Part shown: piece after piece, positions 31,521 to 39,980 of the stretch
Layout: each line of letters opens with the position of its first letter
Numbering within the stretch: position 1 is the stretch's first letter
NCBI RefSeq assembly: GCF_027706745.1
Contig: NZ_JAQFWP010000002.1
Coordinates: 124,001 to 188,000, forward strand
Length of the DNA: 64,000 nt
Origin: Nocardiopsis suaedae
GTDB taxonomy: Bacteria > Actinomycetota > Actinomycetes > Streptosporangiales > Streptosporangiaceae
Direction: 5' to 3'
Position numbers and translations under genes: made by a program
Notes under the pieces: model-generated
Seen by the model: the letters and a program-made list of their open reading frames with translations, nothing else
What the model was told of the DNA's origin: nothing
Database searches by the model: none

Positions 31521-33101
31521 TCACGCGGTCAGGTGCAGCGCCGACGGACGGTCCCGGTCGGCGAACACCTGCTGGGTGACCGCCCGCATCGCCGTTCCCC
31601 GCTCACCTGTTCCCAGGTTCCTGTCCCAGAGGGGGAAGGCGCCGCCGCAGACGTGGACGCGCAACCGGTGGCCCGGTGCGAACCGGTGGGCCGCCGGGCG
31701 CAGGGCCACGCGGGCGGGGCCGTCCGCGGCGTCGTCCAAGCGGAGGATGCCGTAGGTGACCAAGTGCGCCCGCCCCTTGGGCGGCAGGTCGTACAGGCGC
31801 ACGACGAGGTCCCGGTGCGGGCCGTCGGCCCGGGTGTGGAGGGTCGCGCTGACCGGGCCGCGCAGGTCCAGGGCGTCGGTCAGCTCCTCGCCCGTGTAGA
31901 CGAGGACATCGCTGCGGGCCTCCAGTGCGCGGGGATCGCGGAGCGTTCCCCGCGAGAACCCCTGGAGTACCGCCTCGTCTCCGGAGGGCGGAGTGGGGTC
32001 GGCCGGGTCGTACCGGAACGCCCGGGGCTCGGCGGCGTCATCCGGGGCGGTCCGGGAGAGGGCGCCGCCCGCGTGGAGGTACCACGGTCGGCTCGCGAAC
32101 CCTTCCGGGGGCCAGGACGAGTACTCGCGCCACGCGTCCAGCCCGGAGATGTACACCTTCGTGGAGTCCTGCGGGAGTGGGCCCTTGCCGCGCAGGGCGT
32201 GGTTCAGGAACGCGAGCCTCTCGCGCATGCTGATGCGCGAGAAGACGCCCCTGCCGTGCGCCCACGGACCGATCAGGAGCCTCACTCGGCGTCCCGACGC
32301 GCGTAGGGCCTCGGCGTCGGCGACGGTCCCCGAGAGGAAGATGTCGTTCCAGCCCCCGGCGATGTGGACGAGCGGCGGCATGTTCGCCACGTCGGCCCGG
32401 TGATCGGTCGTGCGCCAGAACGCGTCGTTCCCGTCCGGGTGCCGCAGCCACTCCCGGTAGTAGTCGATGCGCTCACCCGCCGCGTCGATGTCCGCCTCCT
32501 CCAAGGGGAGGCGCCACACCGCGCGCTTGAGACGGCGGGTGGCGCCCGGCATGCGGACCAGGTTGCCGATGACGGACTCCCCGCCGGGCCGCCCCATGGC
32601 GGTCATGCTCTGCGCCCACCAGAGCCAGTCCCCGAGGGCGAACGCGCCGCCGTTGTAGAGCGCGGAGTCGTAGGCCCCGGAAGGGGCGTCCTGGATGATC
32701 GCGGCCTTCCACTCGGGTGCGCTCTGCGAGGCCAGGTCCCATTGCGTATAGCCGAGGAAGCTCGCGCCCCACGTGGCGAAGGCGCCCGGGAACCACGGCC
32801 GCGAACGCAGCCAGGCGAGCGTGTCCTCCGCGTCCCCGGGATCGAGGTGCCAGCCCTGGAAGCGGCCGGCCGACCCGCCGGTTCCGCGCACGCTGAGCAG
32901 GAGGACCTGGTAGCCCCGGCGGGCGAGGAGCTCGGGGAGGAGGGCGGTGTTCCTGCGTCCGTAGGGGGTCCGCATGAGCACCAGCGGCGCTCGCGGATCG
33001 GCGGCGGGGGAGTACCGGTCGGCGCGGAGCGCGCCCCCGCGGACGGGGACGGGCAGGTCGCGCTCCACACGGACGCGCAGGATCCGGGCGACGGCACTCA
33101 T
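31521..33101 (-). CDS. CocE/NonD (X-Pro dipeptidyl-peptidase, S15-like) hydrolase
   Basis: A 526-residue serine hydrolase. The N-terminal catalytic domain shows the nucleophile motif WGASFLGYTQW (GASFLG, serine near residue 122), a GGWNDIF aspartate region and GPWAHGRG with the histidine. The C-terminal jelly-roll (about 340-526) contains VLVYTGEELTDALDLRGPV and RLRVHVCGGAFPLWDRNLGT. This family hydrolyses esters or amides (cocaine esterase, glutaryl acylase, X-Pro peptidases). The ATG at 33101 has GGAG upstream. An inverted repeat at 33149-33168 lies in its promoter. The substrate cannot be inferred. Confidence 0.88.
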   Translation of the reverse strand: MSAVARILRVRVERDLPVPVRGGALRADRYSPAADPRAPLVLMRTPYGRRNTALLPELLARRGYQVLLLSVRGTGGSAGRFQGWHLDPGDAEDTLAWLRSRPWFPGAFATWGASFLGYTQWDLASQSAPEWKAAIIQDAPSGAYDSALYNGGAFALGDWLWWAQSMTAMGRPGGESVIGNLVRMPGATRRLKRAVWRLPLEEADIDAAGERIDYYREWLRHPDGNDAFWRTTDHRADVANMPPLVHIAGGWNDIFLSGTVADAEALRASGRRVRLLIGPWAHGRGVFSRISMRERLAFLNHALRGKGPLPQDSTKVYISGLDAWREYSSWPPEGFASRPWYLHAGGALSRTAPDDAAEPRAFRYDPADPTPPSGDEAVLQGFSRGTLRDPRALEARSDVLVYTGEELTDALDLRGPVSATLHTRADGPHRDLVVRLYDLPPKGRAHLVTYGILRLDDAADGPARVALRPAAHRFAPGHRLRVHVCGGAFPLWDRNLGTGERGTAMRAVTQQVFADRDRPSALHLTA

Positions 33102-33148
33102 GGGGCTCCGTTCCGGGACGGCGGTGATGGTGTCTCCAATATATCGAA

Positions 33149-33168
33149 TCTTCAGAAATCTTTGAAGA
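33149..33168 (-). promoter_or_regulatory. Inverted repeat in the CocE hydrolase promoter
   Basis: TCTTCA-N8-TGAAGA spans 33149-33168, upstream of a minus-strand TATATT box (33143-33138). The position near the -35 region and the unusual local A+T richness suggest an operator. Confidence 0.4.
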
Positions 33169-33190
33169 ACGTGGAGCGGGGGCCCGGTGC

Positions 33191-33216
33191 GGCAAGCGCC
33201 TTCCGGCGCGTAGCGT
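33191..33216 (+). promoter_or_regulatory. Palindrome and -10 box before the LLM oxidoreductase
   Basis: GGCAAGCGCCTTCC (33191-33204) resembles the operator before the pectin lyase, and is followed by TAGCGT (33211-33216). The sequence downstream of both boxes also matches (GTGTGGCC). The start codon is at 33255. Confidence 0.4.
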
Positions 33217-33254
33217 GTGGCCGAGCCAGCGACCCCCACACAGGAGGGCTCCCC

Positions 33255-34154
33255 GTGAAACTGGGCTTCTCGCTCCCGCAGTTCGGCGCCAGTGCGCACC
33301 ACCCCCGCGACATCGCCCGCTTCGCCCGGCAGGCCGAGGAGATGGGCGCCGACAGCCTCTGGGTCGGCGACCGGCTGCTCGCCGCCGTCGACCCGGAGGT
33401 CGGCTACGCCGGGGCCGACTACATCCCCGAGCAGTTCCGTGCCGCCCTCGACCCGTTCACCGTGCTCGCGGCGGCCGCCACCGCGACCGAGCGGGTGCTG
33501 CTGGGCACCAACGTCGTCAACGCCCCCTGGTACCCGCCGGCGGTGCTCGCGCGGTCCTTCGCCAGCATCGACCTGCTCAGCGGCGGGCGGCTGCTGCCCG
33601 GTCTGGGCACCGGCTGGTCGCCCGAGGAGTACGAGGCCGTCGGCGTGCCGATGAAGGAGCGCGGACGCCGCCTCGACGAGTGCCTCGACGCGCTCGACGC
33701 CCTGTGGGGCGAGGGGACCGTCCGGCACAGCGGCCGCCACTGGTCGATCCCGCACAGCCACATGGAGGCCAAGCCGGTCCAGCGGCCGCGTCCACCGATC
33801 TACCTGGGCGGATTCGCCCCGGCCGCGCTGGAGCGCGTCGGGCGGCGGGCCGACGGGTTCCTGCCGATCGCCGTCGTGCCCGGGATGGCCGACATGGGGG
33901 CGGCCGTCGACCGGCCGCTCGCCGCCGTCCGCGAGGCCGCCGTGCGCGCGGGGCGCGACCCGGGCGTGCTGGACGTGGTCCTCAGGGTCAACCCCACCGC
34001 CGAGGCGGCGGTCGAGGACATCGCGACCGCGGTGCTGGAGGCCGGGGAGCACGGCGTCGGCCACGCCTTCGTCGACCTCCTCTACCTGGCCGAGGACGCC
34101 GACCGGACGCTGGACCTCGCCGCGCGGATCATGGAGAAGGTGCGCGAGCGCTGA
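33255..34154 (+). CDS. LLM class F420-dependent oxidoreductase
   Basis: A 299-residue luciferase-like monooxygenase superfamily protein. The N-terminus GFSLPQFGASAHHPRDIARF, GADSLWVGDRLL, RVLLGTNVVNAPWYPP and LLPGLGTGWSPEEYEAVGV are characteristic of the TIGR03619-like F420 group; PIYLGGFAPAALERVGRRADG forms the late barrel. These enzymes use reduced F420 to reduce C=C or C=O bonds. The GTG start has CAGGAGG upstream. It is divergent from the CocE hydrolase. The substrate is unknown. Confidence 0.85.
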   Translation: MKLGFSLPQFGASAHHPRDIARFARQAEEMGADSLWVGDRLLAAVDPEVGYAGADYIPEQFRAALDPFTVLAAAATATERVLLGTNVVNAPWYPPAVLARSFASIDLLSGGRLLPGLGTGWSPEEYEAVGVPMKERGRRLDECLDALDALWGEGTVRHSGRHWSIPHSHMEAKPVQRPRPPIYLGGFAPAALERVGRRADGFLPIAVVPGMADMGAAVDRPLAAVREAAVRAGRDPGVLDVVLRVNPTAEAAVEDIATAVLEAGEHGVGHAFVDLLYLAEDADRTLDLAARIMEKVRER

Positions 34155-34300
34155 TGAGACCAGGGAAGGCCTTTTCCGGTAAATGGGGGAAATGTGCATT
34201 GCGCGGCAATCCGGTGCGCGTGTGAACGTGATGCGCTTCACCTTTTCCGGAAGGGTGTCCCTTCCTGCGTTTTCGCGCCTTCGAACAGGTGGAATCGCCC

Positions 34301-34329
34301 TTGTGGGCACCGCCCGGTACGGTTAGCTT
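34301..34329 (+). promoter_or_regulatory. Candidate housekeeping promoter before DUF2786 gene
   Basis: TTGTGG (34301-34306) and TAGCTT (34324-34329) are separated by 17 bp. They lie about 83 bases before the GTG start at 34412 in a locally A+T-richer stretch (34165-34300). Confidence 0.5.
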
Positions 34330-34411
34330 TTGCGCGGACGACCCGTTCCGCCGGTCCCGCCCCTCGGCGCGAGGGGGCGGGGCCACCCCCCGGTCCTGGC
34401 AGACTGGACGG

Positions 34412-35617
34412 GTGAGCGAGGCAGAGAAGGCGTCCGAGCTGATCGGTTCGGCGGTCGGCGCCGTCCGGGACGACGACGAGGCGGGCGTGGACGCCGCCCT
34501 TGCGCCGCTGGCCGATTCCTCCCGCCCCGATTGGGCGCGCACCGTCGACCGCGCCCTCCTCTCCCTTCTCGCCTCACACGTCGCCCACGCCTGGCGTCGG
34601 AATTGGCAGCCCGCCGAACTGGTCCGGCACGCCGGGCGCGAACTGGGCGCGGACGCCGAGCGGATGTGCGCCGACGCGGTCCTCGCCGAGCGCGGGGAGC
34701 GCCCCGGGGCCGCGCTCGACCCGCGCTGGCGGGAACAGCTCCGCGCCTTGGAGGCTGAGGCCGCCGAAGGGGCGGATCGGCCGGGCGCAGCGCCCCCGAC
34801 CCGGTTCGAGGCCGTCGAACTCACGCTGAGGCTGGCGGTGCTGCTGGAGGCCGTGCCTCCGCTGCAGCGGCTGTGCCCCCGCCCGGGGGAGGAGGCGCCC
34901 GTCGCGGGCCCCTCCGGCTCGCCCAAGCTCGACCGGGTGCGCGCGCTGCTGGCCAAGGCCGAGTCGACCGAGTTCCCTGACGAGGCCGAGGCCCTCACCG
35001 CACGCGCCCAGGCCATGATGGCGCGGCACAGCATCGACGAGGCACTCCTCACCGCGGGCGGCCCCGCTCCGGAGACGGTCGGTGTCCGCCTTCCCGTGGA
35101 CTCCCCCTACGACGACCACAAGGCGACCCTGCTCAACGTGGTGGCCGAGGCCAACCACTGCCGTGCCGTATGGCACCAGGAGCTCGGCCTGTGCACGGTC
35201 ATCGGCCGCCCCGCCGACGTGGAAGGGGTAGAGCTGCTGGCGGCGTCCCTGCTGGCGCAGGCGGCATCCGCCATGGTCGCCACCGGGGCGCGGCGCGAGC
35301 GGGCGGGCCGCTCCAACCGCAAGGCGTTCCGCGCCTCCTTCTGGGCGGCCTTCGCCGACCGCATCGGAGAGCGCCTGGAGCGCAGCGCCCAGGAGGCCGA
35401 ACGGGAGGCCGCCGCCGAGCACGCCGCCGAAGGGCGGGACCTCGTCCCGCTCTTCGCCGCGCGCGAACGCGAGGTGGACGCCGCCGTCGACCGGATGTTC
35501 GAGGAGCTGACCTACTCGCGTGTCCGCGGCCCCGCCGACCTCGACGGCTGGAACGCCGGTCGGGAGGCCGCCGACGACGCAGCCCTGCGCGCGCGGGAGC
35601 GGATCCGGGGCGTGTGA
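34412..35617 (+). CDS. DUF2786 domain-containing protein
   Basis: A 401-residue cytosolic protein. The DUF2786 helix-turn segment KLDRVRALLAKAESTEF to ALTARAQAMMARHSID occupies about residues 171-210. The flanking regions are alpha-helical and charged; HATLLNVVAEANHCRAVW-like text and SNRKAFRASFWAAFADRIGERL follow. DUF2786 proteins occur in actinobacteria and phages with no agreed role, though related ones carry SprT-type features. GTG at 34412 keeps the expected N-terminal helix. A DUF2293 gene follows on the same strand after 78 bases, so the two may be co-transcribed. Confidence 0.82.
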   Translation: MSEAEKASELIGSAVGAVRDDDEAGVDAALAPLADSSRPDWARTVDRALLSLLASHVAHAWRRNWQPAELVRHAGRELGADAERMCADAVLAERGERPGAALDPRWREQLRALEAEAAEGADRPGAAPPTRFEAVELTLRLAVLLEAVPPLQRLCPRPGEEAPVAGPSGSPKLDRVRALLAKAESTEFPDEAEALTARAQAMMARHSIDEALLTAGGPAPETVGVRLPVDSPYDDHKATLLNVVAEANHCRAVWHQELGLCTVIGRPADVEGVELLAASLLAQAASAMVATGARRERAGRSNRKAFRASFWAAFADRIGERLERSAQEAEREAAAEHAAEGRDLVPLFAAREREVDAAVDRMFEELTYSRVRGPADLDGWNAGREAADDAALRARERIRGV

Positions 35618-35695
35618 CGCGTGTGGCGCGGCGAGCGGCTCACCTGTCTGTACGGCGTGCGGACGCCGAAGGTTCACCTGGAATTCGGAGGACAC

Positions 35696-36799
35696 GTGGG
35701 GCCCGCTGATCTGGACACCAAGCTGGGGCGGAGAGTGGCCGAGGCGGCGGACGCCGCGGTCGCGCGGCGCGGGGCCGTCTCTGTGATCGATGTGCTCACC
35801 TCCGTGGGCTGGTTGACCGATAAAGCCGTGGACCGGTGGCGGCGCGAGCTCTCGCCTTCCCTTCAGCACGTTGTCCAGGCCCCACCCGACAAGCTCCGCA
35901 CGGCCGTCGCCCTCCTGGAGGTCTGGGCGCAGGCCAAGGGGATGGAGCGCGAGGAAGGGGAATACCTCGCCGCCGCCCGCGAACGGCGTCAGTTGCGCTT
36001 CCTCGCGGTCACTGACAACCCGGACACCTCGGACGCCCCGGACGGCGGCGACGCCGAGGAACGGGCGTTCCGCACGCACTGGATCGCCCCCGGCGCCACC
36101 ACCGCGCAGCGCAACCGGGAGCACAAGCGCCGCACCAAGGCGCCCGACCTGGTCGTGCAGACGGCCGCCGGTGCATGGGAGTGTGCCGCCTGCGGGGCGG
36201 AGAACGAGGCCCTCCGGCTCATGGAGGGGGCGGTCCCCCACTGCCTGGAGTGCGCCGACATGGACCACCTGGTCCTGCTGCCTTCCGGCGACGCCGCGCT
36301 CACCCGCCGCGCCAAGAAGGAGAGCAGGCTCTCAGCGGTCGTCGTCCGGTGGGTGTCTTCCCGCAAGAAGTTCCGCCGGGTGGGACTCCTGGTCGAGGAG
36401 GGCGCCCTCGAAACGGCCGAGCGTCAGTGCCTGGCCGACGAGGACGCCCGCGCGCGGCGGCGGGAGCGCGACGCGGAGCGCAGGGCGGTGCAGGACGTCG
36501 ACTTCCAGAAGCGGTTCGCGGCCGAGATCCTGCTTCAGTTCCCGCTGTGCCCGCAGGAGCGGGCCGAGCGCATCGCCCTGCACACGGGCGCGCGCGGCAG
36601 CGGCCGTGTGGGGCGCTCGGCGGCCGGACGCGACCTCGATCCCGGGGCCGTGCGGCGCGCGGTCGTCGCTTCGGTGCGCCACGAGGACACCCCCTACGAC
36701 GACCTGTTGATGGACGGCGTGCCGCGCGAGGAGGCCCGCGCGCGCATCGCCGCCGACATCGACCGCGTCCTCAGCGCCTGGGGCGAAGCAGGACCGTGA
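35696..36799 (+). CDS. DUF2293 domain-containing protein with zinc ribbon
   Basis: A 367-residue protein. A four-cysteine ribbon (CAACG near residue 162, CLEC near 183) is central, and the C-terminal ~75 residues match DUF2293: FPLCPQERAERIALHTG, RRAVVASVRHEDTPYDDLLM and REEARARIAADIDRVL. A Lys/Arg-rich linker is rich in coiled coil. DUF2293 is of unknown function, found in bacteria and fungi. GTG at 35696 is preferred over a GTG about 75 bases earlier because GGAGG precedes it. It overlaps the convergent MFS gene by 29 bases. Confidence 0.75.
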   Translation: MGPADLDTKLGRRVAEAADAAVARRGAVSVIDVLTSVGWLTDKAVDRWRRELSPSLQHVVQAPPDKLRTAVALLEVWAQAKGMEREEGEYLAAARERRQLRFLAVTDNPDTSDAPDGGDAEERAFRTHWIAPGATTAQRNREHKRRTKAPDLVVQTAAGAWECAACGAENEALRLMEGAVPHCLECADMDHLVLLPSGDAALTRRAKKESRLSAVVVRWVSSRKKFRRVGLLVEEGALETAERQCLADEDARARRRERDAERRAVQDVDFQKRFAAEILLQFPLCPQERAERIALHTGARGSGRVGRSAAGRDLDPGAVRRAVVASVRHEDTPYDDLLMDGVPREEARARIAADIDRVLSAWGEAGP

Positions 36800-38132
36800 C
36801 GCATACGGCCGCCACGGCAGCCGCCCCGCCCAGGGCGAGCGCCACGGTGTGCATCGCGCCGGTGGCGCCGCTCCCGGACAGCCCGCCGCCGGTCAGGGCC
36901 GCCAGCACCGCGCCCGCGGCGGCGATCGCCACCGTCTCGGAGGTGATGCGCACGGTGTTGAACAGCCCCGCCGCCGTCCCGGCCCTGTCGCGGGCGACGC
37001 TTCCGACGGCCAGCCCGTCGAGGAGGCCGTTGGTCAGCCCCGCACCTGCCCCGACCAGGGCGAACGGCGCCAGTAGCGCGAGCGGGGCGCTGTCCGGTCC
37101 CATTCCGGTCAGGAGCGCGGCCCCGGCGCCGGACAGCAGCACCGCGCCGGTGACCGGGACTCCGGCGGGCAGCCGCTTGGCCAGCGCGGTGCCGACGGCG
37201 GGCAGCGCCACCGTGGGCACGGTCAGCATCAGCAGCCACACCCCCGCCCGGCCGGGCTCCAGGCCGGCCACCGCGATGAGGTAGGTCGGCAGGTACACCA
37301 GCAGCGGCACCAGGACCGCCATGATCGCCCCCGCCGCCAGGGCGAAGGCCAGGAACCGGCGGTTGGCGAGCAGCGGCAGGTCGAGCAGAGGGGCGGCCGC
37401 CACCGCCGCAGCGGCGGCGGCCCCGAGCACGGCGGGCGAGCCGAACCCGCGCTCGGGCCCTTCGACGAGCACGGTGACCAGCAGCAGGAGCGCCGTGGTG
37501 AACAGCGCGGCCCCCGCCCAGTCGACCTTCCGGCCGGCGGCGCCCGGCGACGGGGGGAAGGACGGGCCGAGCAGCACCACCGCCCCGGCGACGGCGGCGG
37601 GGACGGCGAACACCGCCCGCCACCCGGCGAGGTCGACCAGCAGCCCGGCGGCCGTCGGCCCGAACGCGGTGCCCGCGCCCAGGACCGTGCCCAGCGCACC
37701 GAACGCCCGCGCGCGGGCGGGACCGTCGAAGACCTCCGAGAGGATCGCTGAGCCGCCGGTGAGGGCGGCGGCCGCGCCGACGCCCGCCAGCGCGCGGGAG
37801 GCGTCGAGCACGAGGATGCCGGGGGCCAGGGCGCTCAGGACCCCCGAGGCGCAGAAGAGCCCGGCTCCGCCGAGGAAGACGCGCCGCTTGCCCAGCACGT
37901 CGGCGAGGGCGCCGGACAGCACGAGGAAGGCGGCGAAGCACGCGTTGTAGGCGTTGACGACCCACTGCGTGGACACCAGGGAGGCGTCCAGGCCGGTGCG
38001 GATGCCCGGAAGTGCCAGGGAGGCACCGGTGATGGTCAGAGGGAAGGCGAGCGTGGACAGCAGGACGGAGATGAGGACGACCCTCTTGCGCGCGCTCGTG
38101 AGCACGTGGGGCGTCGGGGAAGTGGTCTGCAC
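36771..38132 (-). CDS. MFS drug/proton antiporter (DHA2-like)
   Basis: A 453-residue transporter with repeated hydrophobic helices of the major facilitator superfamily. The family motifs are visible: TQWVVNAYNACFAAFLVLSG, GALADVLGKRRVFLGG (motif A) and GGSAILSEVF. The segment count and the NxYN motif resemble 14-helix DHA2 multidrug exporters, although the protein is shorter than many. It starts with GTG at 38132 with a weak ribosome-binding site. An inverted repeat (CGGCTCC-N12-GGAGCCG, 38140-38165) immediately upstream may be an operator; no regulator gene is beside it. Confidence 0.88.
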   Translation of the reverse strand: MQTTSPTPHVLTSARKRVVLISVLLSTLAFPLTITGASLALPGIRTGLDASLVSTQWVVNAYNACFAAFLVLSGALADVLGKRRVFLGGAGLFCASGVLSALAPGILVLDASRALAGVGAAAALTGGSAILSEVFDGPARARAFGALGTVLGAGTAFGPTAAGLLVDLAGWRAVFAVPAAVAGAVVLLGPSFPPSPGAAGRKVDWAGAALFTTALLLLVTVLVEGPERGFGSPAVLGAAAAAAVAAAPLLDLPLLANRRFLAFALAAGAIMAVLVPLLVYLPTYLIAVAGLEPGRAGVWLLMLTVPTVALPAVGTALAKRLPAGVPVTGAVLLSGAGAALLTGMGPDSAPLALLAPFALVGAGAGLTNGLLDGLAVGSVARDRAGTAAGLFNTVRITSETVAIAAAGAVLAALTGGGLSGSGATGAMHTVALALGGAAAVAAVCVTVLLRPRR

Positions 38133-38139
38133 GGGATCT

Positions 38140-38165
38140 CGGCTCCGAAGTCGATGGTGGAGCCG
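38140..38165 (-). promoter_or_regulatory. Inverted repeat upstream of the MFS gene
   Basis: CGGCTCC (38140-38146) and GGAGCCG (38159-38165) form a 7-bp dyad with a 12-base spacer, 8 bases before the MFS start codon. It could be an operator or 5'-leader hairpin. Confidence 0.35.
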
Positions 38166-38646
38166 GGCAGCATGAGGCGCCGCACCGGCGATCGGCTCTG
38201 GTGCGGCGGAGCGAGTCCTGGGGTACGCGCCGCCGCTAAGGGCGGCGCACTCTGTCCGAGATCGGCATCGGCGGCACGTTAACGCGGGGAGGGTTCAGGA
38301 GGCCACAGGTTTTCCGGCCGGTGCCCCGCTTACGGCGTCGCCCGTCCGTCAGGCCCCGGAGCGCGGGGAGGGGGCGACGACGACTCAGGGGGCACGGGCG
38401 CCTCGATCGGCCGAGGGGCGTGCGAATGGCCGCTTGGTCGCTGTCGTCGTCGGACGGGCCAGTACCCCGCCCGGCCCGGAATATCCGCCTACGGGGAGAC
38501 CGGCGCCGACCCTTGAGAGGCGTTCGGAGGCGGAGAGGGGGGTTGCGGACACCCCCATCCGCCAAAGGGGCCGCCCCGGCGTTTCCGCGCCTGGTATGCG
38601 CGGTATGCGCCCCCGGTCGGCTGGTGCGGGGCGGGGAGCGCCGAGC
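38166..38646. other. Intergenic region, no gene seen
   Basis: About 480 bases without a supportable gene. It holds two hairpins: CGCCGCACC/GGTGCGGCG (38178-38208) and GCGCCGCC/GGCGGCGC (38227-38248, six-base loop), of which the second could terminate the minus-strand sulfotransferase transcript. A tandem GGTATGCGC (38593-38610) is also present. Confidence 0.4.
38227..38248 (-). terminator. Hairpin downstream of the sulfotransferase gene
   Basis: GCGCCGCC (38227-38234) pairs perfectly with GGCGGCGC (38241-38248) around GCTAAG. It is ~400 bases past the stop of the minus-strand gene at 38647, so it is only a possible terminator. Confidence 0.35.
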
Positions 38647-39792
38647 TCACCCCGAGGTGCGCGGGGCCATCCGACGGGTCAGGCCGGAGAGCACTCTCCG
38701 CTTCCGTGGCTGTTGCTCAGCGGGGGCGGGCGTCGGCGCGGACCACATGGCGGCGGCCAGCGCGGCCGTGCCCGCCGCCTCTGTGATGTCGGTGGAGCGC
38801 GGCGGGTCCGGGTCCTCAGCGGGGGTGTAGGCGAGCTCCTCCAAGGAGCCCACCACCAGGGCGCCGCTGGCGCGCAGGTCGTCGATGTCCTCGGCGCTCC
38901 ATGCGGCCACCTGCTCGCGGAACCTCGGGGGCACCGCCACTCGTGGTCCCCGTTCCTCCCGGGCGCGGAACGCGTCGACGATCCGGTCCCGCAGGAGGGC
39001 GCCCTCCTCGTGGGCCCAGTCCTGTGCGGACAGGTTCCCGTTGAGGGCGCGCAGCACCTCCGCTTCGGCGGCCGTCACCCCACCGTGCACGGTCGTTCCC
39101 TCGGTGGGGGCCGGAACGCGGTCGGCCGCCTCGGAGAGTCCGGCCGCCTCCATGAAGCGGTGCCACAGGCTCCCCGACCCCGAGCCCGGGTTGCTGACGA
39201 CGGCGACCCGGTCGGGCCCGACCAGCGACGCCCACCGCCCGGCGAGCCTGCCCAGCCCGAACGCGCGCCACATGTGGGCGTCGGACTCCTTCTCCACGCT
39301 CTCCCAGCCCCGCGCGCGCTGGGCGGCCAGCCCCGACACGAAGCGGGGGAAGCCCGCCGTGCGCCCGTTGCGGACGTGCTGCTGCCAGGAGGACGGGAGC
39401 AGGCGGCCCAGGCTGCGCGCCGTGACCACCACCCGCACCTCGTCGGCACCGAGCTCGTCGATCACCCGCTGCGCCGCGTCGGACCGCACCACCGCGAGGG
39501 CCTCGGCGGAGACCACCGCCGTTCCCGGGCAGCCGCGCACCTGTTCGCGCAGCCGCTGCCACCAGGCCTCCTCGGCGGCCGCCCTGCGGGCGCCGACCCA
39601 CGGGTACTCCCCGCCGAGCAGTCCGTACGTGGCCGCCTCGTGCGCGTTGACCCGCACGGGGCCGCCGCCCTCGGGCATCGGGTAGACCACGCCCAGCGGC
39701 TCCAGGGCACCCGCGCGCTCCTCCAGCATCCGCTGCAGGAAGGTCGTTCCGGACTTCTGGACGCCGATGTGCAGGACGAGGCGCTGTGCCAA
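38647..39792 (-). CDS. Sulfotransferase-like protein
   Basis: A 381-residue protein. The PAPS 5'-phosphosulphate loop GVQKSGTTFLQRML is at the N-terminus (about 10-23), and VVVTARSLGRLLPSSW contains the second (3'-phosphate) binding Arg and Ser. The rest (RWASLVGPDRVAVVSN, LWHRFMEAAGL) fits actinobacterial sulfotransferases that modify carbohydrates or lipids. The C-terminus from ~330 is Pro/Arg rich and low in structure. It starts with TTG at 39792, with GGGAG upstream at a loose spacing. It stands alone between intergenic regions; the acceptor is unknown. Confidence 0.85.
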   Translation of the reverse strand: MAQRLVLHIGVQKSGTTFLQRMLEERAGALEPLGVVYPMPEGGGPVRVNAHEAATYGLLGGEYPWVGARRAAAEEAWWQRLREQVRGCPGTAVVSAEALAVVRSDAAQRVIDELGADEVRVVVTARSLGRLLPSSWQQHVRNGRTAGFPRFVSGLAAQRARGWESVEKESDAHMWRAFGLGRLAGRWASLVGPDRVAVVSNPGSGSGSLWHRFMEAAGLSEAADRVPAPTEGTTVHGGVTAAEAEVLRALNGNLSAQDWAHEEGALLRDRIVDAFRAREERGPRVAVPPRFREQVAAWSAEDIDDLRASGALVVGSLEELAYTPAEDPDPPRSTDITEAAGTAALAAAMWSAPTPAPAEQQPRKRRVLSGLTRRMAPRTSG

Positions 39793-39951
39793 GGCCGGTC
39801 ACTCCCATCGGTGGTGAGCGTGCGGGGTCGCCCGTGAACCTACCGGCGCCCAGGGGACGGGCAGGCGAACGGAGGGCGAATTCCGCGCACGGGGCGGGCG
39901 GGGAGGAAGTGGTGGCACCACCGTGGGACGACGTGGTCCCCCTCTGGGAGC

Positions 39952-39974
39952 GGAAAGCGCCTGCCGCCTAACGT
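39952..39974 (+). promoter_or_regulatory. Palindrome plus -10 box before the secreted esterase
   Basis: GGAAAGCGCCTGCC (39952-39965) is followed three bases later by TAACGT (39969-39974). The geometry equals that of the pectin-lyase site (17 bases from first G to the -10). ATG at 39981 begins six bases after the -10, so the mRNA is probably leaderless. Confidence 0.45.
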
Positions 39975-39980
39975 CGCCCC

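Noticed and set aside
38593-38610. Tandem GGTATGCGC repeat as a possible CRISPR or iteron
   Set aside because: Only two adjacent copies of nine bases, with no spacers and no further copies nearby.
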